This document shows positions 35,101 to 44,400 of a stretch of 64,000 nucleotides of DNA, one piece after another; position 1 is the first letter of the stretch, and every line of letters starts with the position of its first letter. This stretch comes from Taibaiella soli (GTDB lineage Bacteria; Bacteroidota; Bacteroidia; Chitinophagales; Chitinophagaceae), in the NCBI RefSeq assembly GCF_003236175.1, contig NZ_QKTW01000015.1:124001-188000 (forward strand), read 5' to 3'. The translations under genes were made by a program, and so were the position numbers. A model generated the notes under the pieces. It ran no database searches, was not told the DNA's origin, and worked only from the letters and a program-made list of their open reading frames with translations.

Positions 35101-36348
35101 CGATCCGCTACAATTTACATATAGATCCAGATTGCCAGGCGCTGTTGTTGCTGGAAAACCTGCTGCCTGGGTACTTGCAGTACTAAAGCATGCACTATGT
35201 GCTCCACTTTTGAAAAGCGGATTATACATTCCATTGGTGGACGCCCATCCTGCAGTTACTCCCTGATCGTTACGACGCCAGGAATTGTTGCCGCGTGCTG
35301 GCTGACTAGCCCAATTGCCACCCGGCACATCCACTGTGTCACAATAGTTCTGCCAGTTTTCAAAATCCTGAACATACGGCAGTGCAGCATACAGCGGCGG
35401 ATTGCTCACTACTTGTATTGGTGCGCCAGATATCGTTTGCCCGCTACCGGCACAGGTAACCACGGCGTGATAATAACCGGGAGCGGCCGTAGGTGCACTG
35501 TAAAAAACATTGGTTGCACCAGTTATTGAAGTCCACGGAGTAGCGCCTGTAGCTGATTTTTCCCATTGGAAAGTGTAGCCGCTGGCTGTATCTGTTTTGA
35601 TAAAAAATGAAGGCGTACCGCCAGTACAAAGGTTTAAGGGGCTGGCAGTTTGTGCTATAATTGAGGGAACACCGTTACACATTGCATACGGCGTAAAATG
35701 AAATCTTGTATTGGGACGATTAAACGTTCCTGCTCCCAAAGTCGATCCACATGCTGATGAATTATCAAGAGCGTTATATCTGCCCAGATAATTTGGTGTT
35801 GCAGTATATTCTACTGTACCCGAAGCATTGTGCGCAAGTACCTGGTTAAAACAAATGTCAACAGCGATATTGTCAACACCGTTCCATGCAAAAACCGTGG
35901 AAAATCCGAACATGTTCCATGAACCTGCGACCGGAGCATAGTTTGCATTTTGATATACCTGCATAAAACTATCCGTACAGGCCACTGAAAGATCTGGAAT
36001 CTTCGTGGCAGCCATTTTGATAGTAAAGCCGGGCAAACTGTAAATAGGCGCACCAATCACATTGAATCCAAGGCTGTCTATCTTCTGTGGCCCAACAATG
36101 CCCATCGCATTTAGCTCTGCAGCCGTGAAAAGATACTGAACGCGTGCGGAGCGTGCGCTAATGTTTACCGGAGCCGGACCGGAAGACCCCGAGGTTACGG
36201 TAGTGCCGGTTCCAATCTGAAAAGTTTGTGCTTTCGTGTTTTTCCCTATAAGGAGCAGCGACAGGAGAAATAGACTGAAAAGTCTTTTGCTAACACATTT
36301 GCCATTCGCCCAGGCAAATCTACCCTGAGCTGATACACTTAAAATCAT
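32149..36348 (-). CDS. Giant secreted Ig/MAM/GEVED protein with T9SS sorting domain (array member 3, type A)
   Basis: From the ATG at 36348 the product is 1399 aa; a further ATG at 36408 would add 20 residues of implausible leader. The signal segment RLFSLFLLSLLLIGKNTKA precedes QTFQIG. The module order equals member 2: N-terminal beta-domain (QYLFTAAELNAMGIVGPQ), Ig-like, MAM-like with FENWQNYCDT, Ig-like, MAM-like with FESWMMRCAQ, Ig-like, GEVED (DYNGNGVFEPLEQ), Ig-like, GEVED (DFNNNVVYDVPVE) and sorting domain (LMLYPNPNNGKF, GIYFVEL). The two GEVED loops look like calcium-binding loops. It has its own terminator and a 216-bp gap to member 2. Confidence 0.87.
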   Translation of the reverse strand: MILSVSAQGRFAWANGKCVSKRLFSLFLLSLLLIGKNTKAQTFQIGTGTTVTSGSSGPAPVNISARSARVQYLFTAAELNAMGIVGPQKIDSLGFNVIGAPIYSLPGFTIKMAATKIPDLSVACTDSFMQVYQNANYAPVAGSWNMFGFSTVFAWNGVDNIAVDICFNQVLAHNASGTVEYTATPNYLGRYNALDNSSACGSTLGAGTFNRPNTRFHFTPYAMCNGVPSIIAQTASPLNLCTGGTPSFFIKTDTASGYTFQWEKSATGATPWTSITGATNVFYSAPTAAPGYYHAVVTCAGSGQTISGAPIQVVSNPPLYAALPYVQDFENWQNYCDTVDVPGGNWASQPARGNNSWRRNDQGVTAGWASTNGMYNPLFKSGAHSACFSTASTQAAGFPATTAPGNLDLYVNCSGSAAPKQLYFYMFNGMIASQRGDSLNILLSIDGGNTFTRLAGYDTATAWTRKMVSIPSSSAQTIIRFSANRNTIDATNIGLDSVYVADVCNGQPTAGNILPSGTIIGCAGYSQMLTVTGTTLAGNLSYQWIQKSNGTTSWANAVGAGANTTQFTSPALYDTIQYRLVVTCLGSNLRDTTAPVSINVQKPVYSTVPFTEDFESWMMRCAQNDNPSNFWVNNPNTGNTSWRRNDQGSSASWSPLNATAFTAAPHGSYSARFHSYGTTVGLTGSLSLFLDCSSSTGNQQLQFYFLNASGTDSLTVQLSTNGGATFTTLGIYTIANSWTLNTVQFASNSAQTVIRFLGRADNGGSTSDIGLDYVQILPLCNGTPVAGDVTPVMPCANKDFSLALQNNSQISGTTYQWQQSQNGSIWTNVLINATQPIATGNIAAPTYFRCIVTCSLSGMSDTTPVYLANLAPSYLCYCLSGAGNATRGDIGNVTIANSNFSNTVLNNGVAIPVTGNTTANQLYTDFRATVPPVQLYRSSLYNMTVSQVTADTDISASTVAAYIDYNGNGVFEPLEQLFKQGTTAANPLVQHAFTVPANANIGVTGMRVILIDGPVTTMDPCGTYSFGETEDYLVDIHYPTCDGPTNPGVATSSVPNACKGYTFKLTDTSHQKNQSNITWNWQYSSSNGSMWGDVPGSAETDTLTQTMNGPIWYRLQMVCLMTHDTTYSNVVKIDETPYYKCYCYSVATGGAADSSDIGAFSFANFTVNTGGPHQLNPHANNGSVDYTNLTPIELYVDSTYTMNLYHTMSSKQHANARVTMFMDFNNNVVYDVPVERIALQNNITTVAGWYLIDNITIPQNVTLNVPTGMRVILNNDVAPNTASDDACGAYTSGETADFVVIFRSATPTAVASLSNIGELMLYPNPNNGKFTVSFKAVNTIHALQVSIKNIAGQQLLQKTFNDVGNNFSQSFDMTQQASGIYFVELLADGERTIQKVVIR

Positions 36349-36560
36349 ACGCGGTGGAGCTGATAAAACCGGCAATATAAGGCATTCGCACCTCTTCAAA
36401 AATAACACAAAACAATGATTAACAATTAAATAGAATAAAGAATAAGTATATAATACATATATTTATTTCAAAATAGATGTTTATCGATATTTATTACCTC
36501 TGAAAATCTAAAAGAGAAACACTTTACGTAATTATTTTATTGGATAAAATAATCATACGG

Positions 36561-36590
36561 AATAGGGGCGCCCATTTGAGCGCCCCTATT
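36561..36590 (-). terminator. Terminator of giant T9SS gene 4
   Basis: AATAGGGGCGC and GCGCCCCTATT pair perfectly around an 8-nt loop, 25 nt beyond the stop of member 4. Confidence 0.85.
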
Positions 36591-36614
36591 CTATTTTATG
36601 ACATTACTATGATA

Positions 36615-39600
36615 CTACCTTACTACTAACTTACGGATCATTTTCTGTCCATCGGCAGTAAACTCTACAAAGTAGAGACCTCTTGCCTGTTCGGTCATAT
36701 CCAGCTCTTCGTGGAACTGTTTGATATTGTCGCCATAGTTGCGCAAGATAACCTGTTGTCCGGTAACATTGGTCACTTTGATCTGAAGATTGTGCAGCGT
36801 ACCATTTGCATTGAAGTTAATGGTAAACTTACCTGTAGTCGGGTTCGGATAAATGGTCAGATCTTTCAGGTTACTGATGTTGCCAACAGAAAGCGGATTT
36901 GCCTTACGGAAGATCACGGTATAGTCTTCTGTCTCACCTGAAGTATACGGTCCACAAGCGTCATCTGAAGGCACATTCGGAGCAACGTTATTATTGATAA
37001 TAATACGCATACCTGTTGGCACATCAGGAATCACTGCATCCGGAATCGTTACACTGTCGAGCATATACCAGTTACCACCGGTTGCAATATTATTCGCCAG
37101 CGTGATTCTTTCTGCAGGAATATCATACACAAGGTTGTTGTTAAAGTCCATAAACATGGTAACGCGACCATCGGCATCTTGTGACCCGTCTAATGTCTGA
37201 TAGAAACTCAATGCATAAGTTGTATCTGCATACAGCTCTATCGGGCCCAAATCAGTGTAATCAGTACGGCCACGCGTTGCACGTGGATTACGCAGGTGCG
37301 GACCACCGGTTGTCATTACAAAATCACCGATGGAGAATGCACCAAAGTCACAGGTATCTGTTGCATCACCGTTTGCCGTACTGTAGCAGTAACATTTGTA
37401 CGGAGGTTTTGTGTTTATGCTTACTGCATTTGAATAAGTGACATCGGATGTATTAGTACAAGTCATTTTCAAACGATAAGCAGAGGCACCGGAGAATATT
37501 TGCGTCAATGTATCGCGGCCTGTACTACCTGCGATATCAGACCAGGTGCTGCCATTATTAGTAGACTGTTGCCATACCCATACAATGCCTGATCTGAAGT
37601 GTTCATGTGTTGTATCAGACAGGAAGAATGGATATCCTGCACACATCGACGTATCACTACAAGATGCAAAACCAGGATTGGTAGGGCCATCACAAGGCGG
37701 CATATTGATATTTACCAGATAATCCTCGGTTTCACCATAATAGTAACCGTTAGAGCCGCAAGGATTAATAGAAGTGCTCGTTCCTTCATTAAGTATAATA
37801 CGGAAACCAGTAATACCGATCTGAGCCGTGTCAGGAACCGTAAAATTAGCACTCACCATCTGTGTGGCCGCACCGGTCACCTGCTGGAAGATATTTTCGG
37901 AAGTCTGGAAAATACCATCGCGGTTGTAATCGATAAATGCAAACGCGGTACAGGTATAGAAGTAATACTGATCAATCTGAGTTACGCTCAGGTTATATAC
38001 GGAGTCGCGGAATATCGGTACCGGCGGCACTGTGGTGCGGAAGTCTGTATAAGTATTGACAGAAGTTGAATTCGGTACCAGCGGACTGGCGACGCCATTG
38101 TTCAGCAGCGTGTCATTGGACGGCTGTGAAATCACAGTTACATTACCAATATCGTCATCATCAATATACGTAGCGCCAGAATTACAATAACACATGTAAA
38201 ACGGTGCAAGCTGTACTGCATAAGGCGCTGCGGTATCCGACAAACCCGAATTACTACAGGTAACAACGCAACGATAAATAGTCGGCGTACTAATATTCGC
38301 AGTAGCGACCATTGATGTGGAATTGGTGATACCAGATGTCGTCGGAACGTTATTCAGCATCTGCTGCCATTGATAAGTAAGTCCTGCTGATTGTGTCGTG
38401 TTTTGCAATGACAGGTTGAAATCAGTATTCGGACAAGGAGTGATCTGCGTTACCGTACCTGCTGTCGGCTTGCCGGAACATGGCGGCAGTACGCGCACAT
38501 AATCTATACCGATATCGGTAACACCATAATCTGATGTTGCATTAAATCGAATGATTGTCTTCGGAGAGTTAGAAACGATCGGTACGGTTTCAAATTCCCA
38601 GCCTGATGTCGTGTAATAGGTACCAAGCGTAGTAAATGTGGCACCGCTGTCTACAGACATACTAACCACGAGCGAATCGCTGCCATCAGTATTGATATAG
38701 TAGAACTGGAGTTCTTTATTACCAGTTACAGTTGAACAATTGAGGTATGCGCTGAAAGCGCCGCTGGAACCACTCTGTGCATCGTAAGTATGAAATCTTG
38801 CAGAGTAAGATCCATGCGCATACGGCGGTGTGTAGTTACCATAGTTCGACGACCAACCTGCTGTCGCTACACCCTGATCATTTCGCCTCCATGAATTATA
38901 TCCTGTCGATGGAATGTTTGTCCAGGCGTTACTAGGCACATCTGATGTAGCACATCTGTTGCTCCAGCTTTCAAAATCTTCAGCAAATGGAATAGCGGCA
39001 TAAGTGAGTCTCGGCACATTGATTTTAATCAACGGCGTAGAGTCGCTGAGCCCACTGGCAATACAGGTTACCTTCATGCGGTAGCTGATGGAATCAGTAA
39101 GTACCGGCGTAGTGAAATAAAGGCTGTTGGCTCCCGTACCCGCAGCAGGCACCGGTGTTGTGCTGCCGTTTGCGTACTGATACCACTGATAAGTAAGACC
39201 CGTAGCCGTCGTAGTACCTGAAGTAGTAATGAAATAAGAATTACCCGCACAACCGGAAATAGGACCAGCCGGCAGACCTGTGCCAGCAGTTGGCTGACCG
39301 GAACATGGTGGTAATGCAACGATATTGATATCATCCACACTTAAATACCATGGACCACCTGTGGCGTTACAATAAATGCCGAAATAATAAACGCCTGTTG
39401 TCGGAGCCGTGAACGTACCGACGTACTGCGAGTAAGTTGTGTTTGTAGCATTGCTTACAGTCACACCCACGGTACCTGTCTGCGCCGCAGCAGTAGGCGA
39501 AGTGCCATAAGTTGCTTTCAGCGTAGTCCATCCCGGATTACCATCTGTCACATACCAGAACGACATCTGATATACCTGCCCTGCTGTTAAACTGATGGCA

Positions 39601-40688
39601 GGTGTAAAGAAATAATCGTTACTCGAATATCTGAATGAAGCAAATTTGCTGCCGCCCGGAGTGTGGTTGGTTTGGTTATAACTACCCGTTGCTGCAGTGT
39701 ACGTGAAAGTTAGCGAACCCAAACTAGTTGCAGTCATACAAGACGGCAATGTATTATTAGCAGTGATACTTTCAAAAGTCTCCACGTAAGGAGGCAAGAT
39801 CGCAGCTGTTACGTTTACGGTTATTGGAGTTGAGGTTGCAGACGATGGTGTACCATTGGTACAAGTTACGATACAACGGTATTGCGTGCTTACTGACAGC
39901 GGACCTGTGCTGTAACCAGGAGAAATACTAGCAGTACCTACATTGCCCCAGGCGCTGGTAGTTGTATTAAAGGATTGCCATTGATAACTGAGCCCTGAAG
40001 CGACAGTCGCACCAGTCAACGACAACACAGAACCGTTATTGCTATAACAAAGGGTGGCAGGGCTGGCAGTGGCAGCACCCGCTGTTGGCGTACCGCTACA
40101 AGGTGTCGGTGACATGATTGTAATGGTATAATCTTCTGTTTCACCAGAACCAAAATTTGAACACGCATCCCCAGACCCGTTCGTATTACCATTACCGCGA
40201 CTACGAACGCGCATACCGGTTGTACCTACTGTTGCGCCGGCCGGCACGGTAAAGGAAACAGTCGCATTGCTTGCATTCGTACAGATCTGCACCCACTCTG
40301 AGCTTTCAAAAACACCATTCTGGTTGTAATCGATCCAGAGAGAAGCAATCGCTGTATTAGGCGAGCCATTAAAGGAAGCATATAAGGTGTACGTGGAACC
40401 GAGTAAAAGCGTGGCAGTGGTGTTCCCGGCAGCCGGATAGGCTGTGTAATAACTAGAAGCATACCCCGGCGAATAATTGGCGAGTGTAGTGCCGACAATC
40501 GAAATGCTATCGATGTCTGCATAACTACCGCCACCGAGGCCGGTGTTACAATAGGCTGATGCGTTCCGCGGAACTGCAAATCCTGCCAGCAGCAGGAAAA
40601 TCATCATCAGAGACCGGGCCCAGGACTGGGGTGTTCCTGTACGCCGAAATTGTCGTTGGGATAACGAATTGGTAAAGTTGAATCTCAT
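36615..40688 (-). CDS. Giant secreted GEVED/Ig/MAM protein with T9SS sorting domain (array member 4, type B)
   Basis: The 1357-aa product has a long basic leader then the signal segment SLMMIFLLLAGFAVPRNASA before YCNTGLGGG. In place of the type A N-domain it has an extra GEVED module (about 46-195, DYNQNGVFESSEW, SGETEDY). Then follow Ig-like, a jelly-roll-like domain (FESITANNTLPSCM), Ig-like, MAM-like (FESWSNRCAT), Ig-like, GEVED (DYNRDGIFQTSE), Ig-like, GEVED (DFNNNLVYDIPAE) and a sorting domain (LTIYPNPTTGKF, GLYFVEF). The C-terminal half is clearly homologous to members 1-3, so the two types differ by exchange of N-terminal modules. The protein is expected at the cell surface. Confidence 0.87.
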   Translation of the reverse strand: MRFNFTNSLSQRQFRRTGTPQSWARSLMMIFLLLAGFAVPRNASAYCNTGLGGGSYADIDSISIVGTTLANYSPGYASSYYTAYPAAGNTTATLLLGSTYTLYASFNGSPNTAIASLWIDYNQNGVFESSEWVQICTNASNATVSFTVPAGATVGTTGMRVRSRGNGNTNGSGDACSNFGSGETEDYTITIMSPTPCSGTPTAGAATASPATLCYSNNGSVLSLTGATVASGLSYQWQSFNTTTSAWGNVGTASISPGYSTGPLSVSTQYRCIVTCTNGTPSSATSTPITVNVTAAILPPYVETFESITANNTLPSCMTATSLGSLTFTYTAATGSYNQTNHTPGGSKFASFRYSSNDYFFTPAISLTAGQVYQMSFWYVTDGNPGWTTLKATYGTSPTAAAQTGTVGVTVSNATNTTYSQYVGTFTAPTTGVYYFGIYCNATGGPWYLSVDDINIVALPPCSGQPTAGTGLPAGPISGCAGNSYFITTSGTTTATGLTYQWYQYANGSTTPVPAAGTGANSLYFTTPVLTDSISYRMKVTCIASGLSDSTPLIKINVPRLTYAAIPFAEDFESWSNRCATSDVPSNAWTNIPSTGYNSWRRNDQGVATAGWSSNYGNYTPPYAHGSYSARFHTYDAQSGSSGAFSAYLNCSTVTGNKELQFYYINTDGSDSLVVSMSVDSGATFTTLGTYYTTSGWEFETVPIVSNSPKTIIRFNATSDYGVTDIGIDYVRVLPPCSGKPTAGTVTQITPCPNTDFNLSLQNTTQSAGLTYQWQQMLNNVPTTSGITNSTSMVATANISTPTIYRCVVTCSNSGLSDTAAPYAVQLAPFYMCYCNSGATYIDDDDIGNVTVISQPSNDTLLNNGVASPLVPNSTSVNTYTDFRTTVPPVPIFRDSVYNLSVTQIDQYYFYTCTAFAFIDYNRDGIFQTSENIFQQVTGAATQMVSANFTVPDTAQIGITGFRIILNEGTSTSINPCGSNGYYYGETEDYLVNINMPPCDGPTNPGFASCSDTSMCAGYPFFLSDTTHEHFRSGIVWVWQQSTNNGSTWSDIAGSTGRDTLTQIFSGASAYRLKMTCTNTSDVTYSNAVSINTKPPYKCYCYSTANGDATDTCDFGAFSIGDFVMTTGGPHLRNPRATRGRTDYTDLGPIELYADTTYALSFYQTLDGSQDADGRVTMFMDFNNNLVYDIPAERITLANNIATGGNWYMLDSVTIPDAVIPDVPTGMRIIINNNVAPNVPSDDACGPYTSGETEDYTVIFRKANPLSVGNISNLKDLTIYPNPTTGKFTINFNANGTLHNLQIKVTNVTGQQVILRNYGDNIKQFHEELDMTEQARGLYFVEFTADGQKMIRKLVVR

Positions 40689-41103
40689 AGGAAACTATTT
40701 AACTTTCAGAAAAAGCAATCTCAAATTGCTATGCATCTCAAGTTTTATTCCGCCTTATGACAATTCCAGAGTTTAACGAAGTCCAATTTTAAAAGAATCA
40801 CCAGATTTATAGTAACATAGCTTCAATCTTAAAGACTATTACACTAATAAAATGTTTAATCATGTATAAAAAACATTTTATCTCATCATTTTCAAACATG
40901 TAGGGTATCTAAAAAACAATTGGTTGCATAGGTATACGGCCGCGAAATCGTGGCATAAAATCTATTAGACATAAAGTTAATGTAGAATAGTTGGGATTTT
41001 TATAATTATTTTTTAACAAGAAAACCGTCGTTGTGCACTACATACGCTATACTAATGCTTCCGGAGAAAACCGTCAGGATGTGGTACGTCTACAACCGGG
41101 TGT

Positions 41104-41346
41104 CGGGTACTTCGGAAGTACCCGGCAAGTATTAAAGAAATAGTCGTCGGGTATTAAAGAAGTCATCAATACCTGTCAAAAAAGTCATCGCTGGGTATTA
41201 AAAAGGTCGTCACCGGGTACCAACTTAGTCCATGTTGGGTATTCTAAAAGTCATCGTTACCTGTCAAAAGAGTCATCGGAGGGCATTAAAAAAGTAGTCA
41301 CCGGGTACTAATTTAGTCATCGTTGCGTACTAAGATTATCCCCTGC
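41104..41346. repeat. Imperfect 22-nt tandem repeat array
   Basis: About ten degenerate units resemble GGGTATTAAAAAAGTCATC followed by three variable bases. Units starting at 41193, 41215, 41237, 41259, 41281, 41303 and 41325 are in exact 22-nt register; earlier ones are 21-23 nt. The first unit is replaced by a perfect hairpin, CGGGTACTT / AAGTACCCG (41104-41124). The units are too variable for a CRISPR and 22 is not a multiple of three, so no repeat protein is encoded. Confidence 0.85.
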
Positions 41347-41362
41347 AGGCAGCGGAAACAAA

Positions 41363-41392
41363 AAGCGCCTGCCACAAATGTGGCAGGCGCTT
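41363..41392 (-). terminator. Terminator of giant T9SS gene 5
   Basis: AAGCGCCTGCCA and TGGCAGGCGCTT pair perfectly around CAAATG; on the minus strand TTTTTGTTT follows. Confidence 0.95.
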
Positions 41393-41411
41393 GCAATATA
41401 AAATTAGTATC

Positions 41412-44400
41412 CTATCGCAATACAAGCTTATTGATCACTTTCTGACCATCTGCTTCGATTTCCACGAAGTAAACGCCGCGTGCATTGTCTCCGAGATCCA
41501 TCATTTCACTGAAACTGCTGGTAACGTTCTTGTAGTTGCGAACAATTACCTGCTGGCCAGTTACATTAGTAACGCGGATCTGCATTTTTTCAATGTTGCG
41601 GGTCGTATTGAAACGAACGCTGAACTTACCTGTAGTCGGGTTTGGATAGATATTAAGATCTTCCAGGTTATTGATACTGCCTACAGAAACCGGATTTGCC
41701 TTACGGAAAATCACATTATAATCTTCTGTTTCGCCCGATGTATAAGTACCACAAGCCTCATCGGAAGGAACATTCGGACCTACGTTATTGTTTATGATAA
41801 CGCGCAGACCTGTCGGTACATCCGGGATTACGTTTGACGGGATCGTCACATTGATCGTCTTATACCAATCGTTCGAAGTAGTATAGACAGTGAAAACTCG
41901 TTCATCCGGAATATCGTATGCCAGGTTGTTATTGTAATCCATGAACATGGTAATCTTAGCATCGGCATGCGTTGCAGAACGCAGAATCTGATATACGTCT
42001 ACTTCATAAGTAGTATCCACATACAGCTCGATCGTGCTCAGGTCCGTATTATCTGTACGTCCGCGAATAGCTTTGCCATTTTTCAGATGCGGGCCCGTTG
42101 TTGAAAACACATAATCTCCGAAACTGAATGCACCGATATCTGAACTATCCGCAGACAAGCCACCAACGGCAATACTGTGGCAGTAACATTTGTACGGAGG
42201 TTTCGTATGCACTTCTACAACGTTGGAGAATGTGCTGTCACCACTGTTACCACATACCATTTTCATACGGTACCAGGCCAGGCCAATGAATGTGTGTGTC
42301 AGCGTATCATGATAATCGGAATTCGGAATATCAGTCCAGTTGTTGCCATAGTCTGTTGATTCCTGCCATGACCAAACCATTCCGTTCATGTTCTTCTGAT
42401 GTGTTGTATCAGTGAGCATAAAATCATAATCAGGACACATGGAAGTATCACTTATGTGCGCAACACCCGGATTTGACGGACCGCCACAATTCGGGAAGAA
42501 GAGCTCTGCGAGGTAATCTTCTGTTTCACCATAATAATAGCTACCACATGGATTGATGGTTGTAGACCCTTCCTCCAGAATAAAACGCATACCTGTAATA
42601 CCCGTAGAATCGCCCAGCGGAACAGTGAAGTTTGCATTTACATCCTGATTAGGATAAGCCGTCATGCCAGAGAAAATCATTTCTGTCGATTGGAAAATAC
42701 CATCTCTGTTGTAGTCAATAAAGCCGGCAACAGAACAATCTGTAAAGCTATAAGAAGTGATTTCAGTAATGGATGCGTTGTAAGTGCTATCCATAAACAA
42801 CGGCACAGGTGAAATCGAAGTTCTGAAATCAGTGTACATATTTACAGCGTCGTTATTGTATTCCAGCGGACTTGCCACACCATTATCGAGCAATACCACA
42901 TTTGCAGGCTGTGTTTTGATTGTTACGTTGCCGATGTCTTCTGCATCACCATCCAATGCGGCAGAGTTGCAGTAACACATGTAAAAAGGAGCCAGTGTTG
43001 CCAGGTAAGAAGCAGTAGTATCAGACAGGCCACTGTTGGCACAAGTCACTATGCAACGGAAATAAGTTGCCACACTGATGTTTTCGGTTCCGTACATCTG
43101 GTTGCCATTCGGCACATTGAGATACGTAATGTCATCAGCGCTGTATTGCCATTGGTAAGTGATACCTGAAGCAAGCGGATAGTTGAGGAGTTCCAGTTGA
43201 AAATCGGTATTCACACAAGGTGTCACCGGTTTCATACTTCCTGCCATAGGCGCACCGCTACATGGTGGTACAATACGTACATAATCTAACCCCATATCAG
43301 TACCGCCCCAATCAGAAACAGCTTCAAAACGGATAACACATTTCGGATTATTTGAGTTAATCGGCAATACGACTTCATCCCATCCGGAACTGCTGGTAGA
43401 TACGTTGTAGGCACCAAGTTGTGTAAACGTGAACCCGGCATCTGTAGAGAGATAAACATTCAGGGAATCACTACCGCTATTATTGTTGAAATCAAAGATC
43501 AGATCTTTGTTGCCCGGCAAACTACTGCAATCTACATATACGTCAAGTGTGCCTTTTTGACCCGGCATTGCATTGGTTGAAGCAAACGTCGCCGAGTGCT
43601 GACCAATTACAGATACCGGAGAATAAGGCCCGTAAGGATACCAGCCAGCGGTACCACCCTGATCGTCTCTGCGCCATGAATTTTCACCTTCAGCAGGAAT
43701 ATTTGTCCAGTTTGAATCCGGATTATCTGCAGTAGCGCAATGGTCTGTCCAGTTTTCAAAACTTTCCAGATATGGCAATGCTGCATATTGCATACGTGGC
43801 ACATCTATTTCCAGTTCACCGGTAGTATCGCTGAGGCCGCTTGTCGTACAAGTCACCTTCAGACAATAGTGCATTGTGTCAGATAATGCTGCTGTCATAT
43901 ATTCGTCTGTTGTTCCGCCCGTAGCTACAGGCGTCCACGCCGTTGTGGTATTGTCATGTTGCAGCCACTGATAAGTAAGATTCGCAGCAATGCTTGTTCC
44001 GTCAGTGGTCAGATCAAAAGTAGATCCCGGACAACCGACAACTGGCCCGCCCGGATCGATACTACCTGCGGTTGGCTGACCAGAACATGGCAACATTTCC
44101 TCCACATGTATATCGTCAAATGACAATGCAGAAGGATACCAGGTGGCGTCGCAATAAATGCCGAAATAATAAGCACCAGTTGTAGTAGGTGTAAATATTG
44201 CCGTGTATTTTTTATACGTCTGATTTGCCGGGTTTGTTACCGGATTACCGATCAGCGTCATTGCGCTCGCCAGATTTTGCGTGCCTACTGCAGCCTGAAG
44301 CGTGTTCCATCCCTGATACCCGTCAGTCACGTACCAGAAGGAAATCTGATAGCTGGTATTTGCCGTGAGGTTCAGCGCATCTGTAAACATATAATCGCTG

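Larger units (their letters stand above)
40689..41411. other. 723-bp intergenic region between giant genes 4 and 5
   Basis: The left half is AT-rich and presumably holds the promoter of member 4, which I cannot place. The right half (41098-41345) holds the 22-nt tandem repeat array, followed by the terminator of member 5. I find no coding frame of merit. Confidence 0.7.

Noticed and set aside
41104-41346. CRISPR array
   Set aside because: The 22-nt units are too variable and contiguous, without identical repeats and unique spacers, and no cas gene is near.
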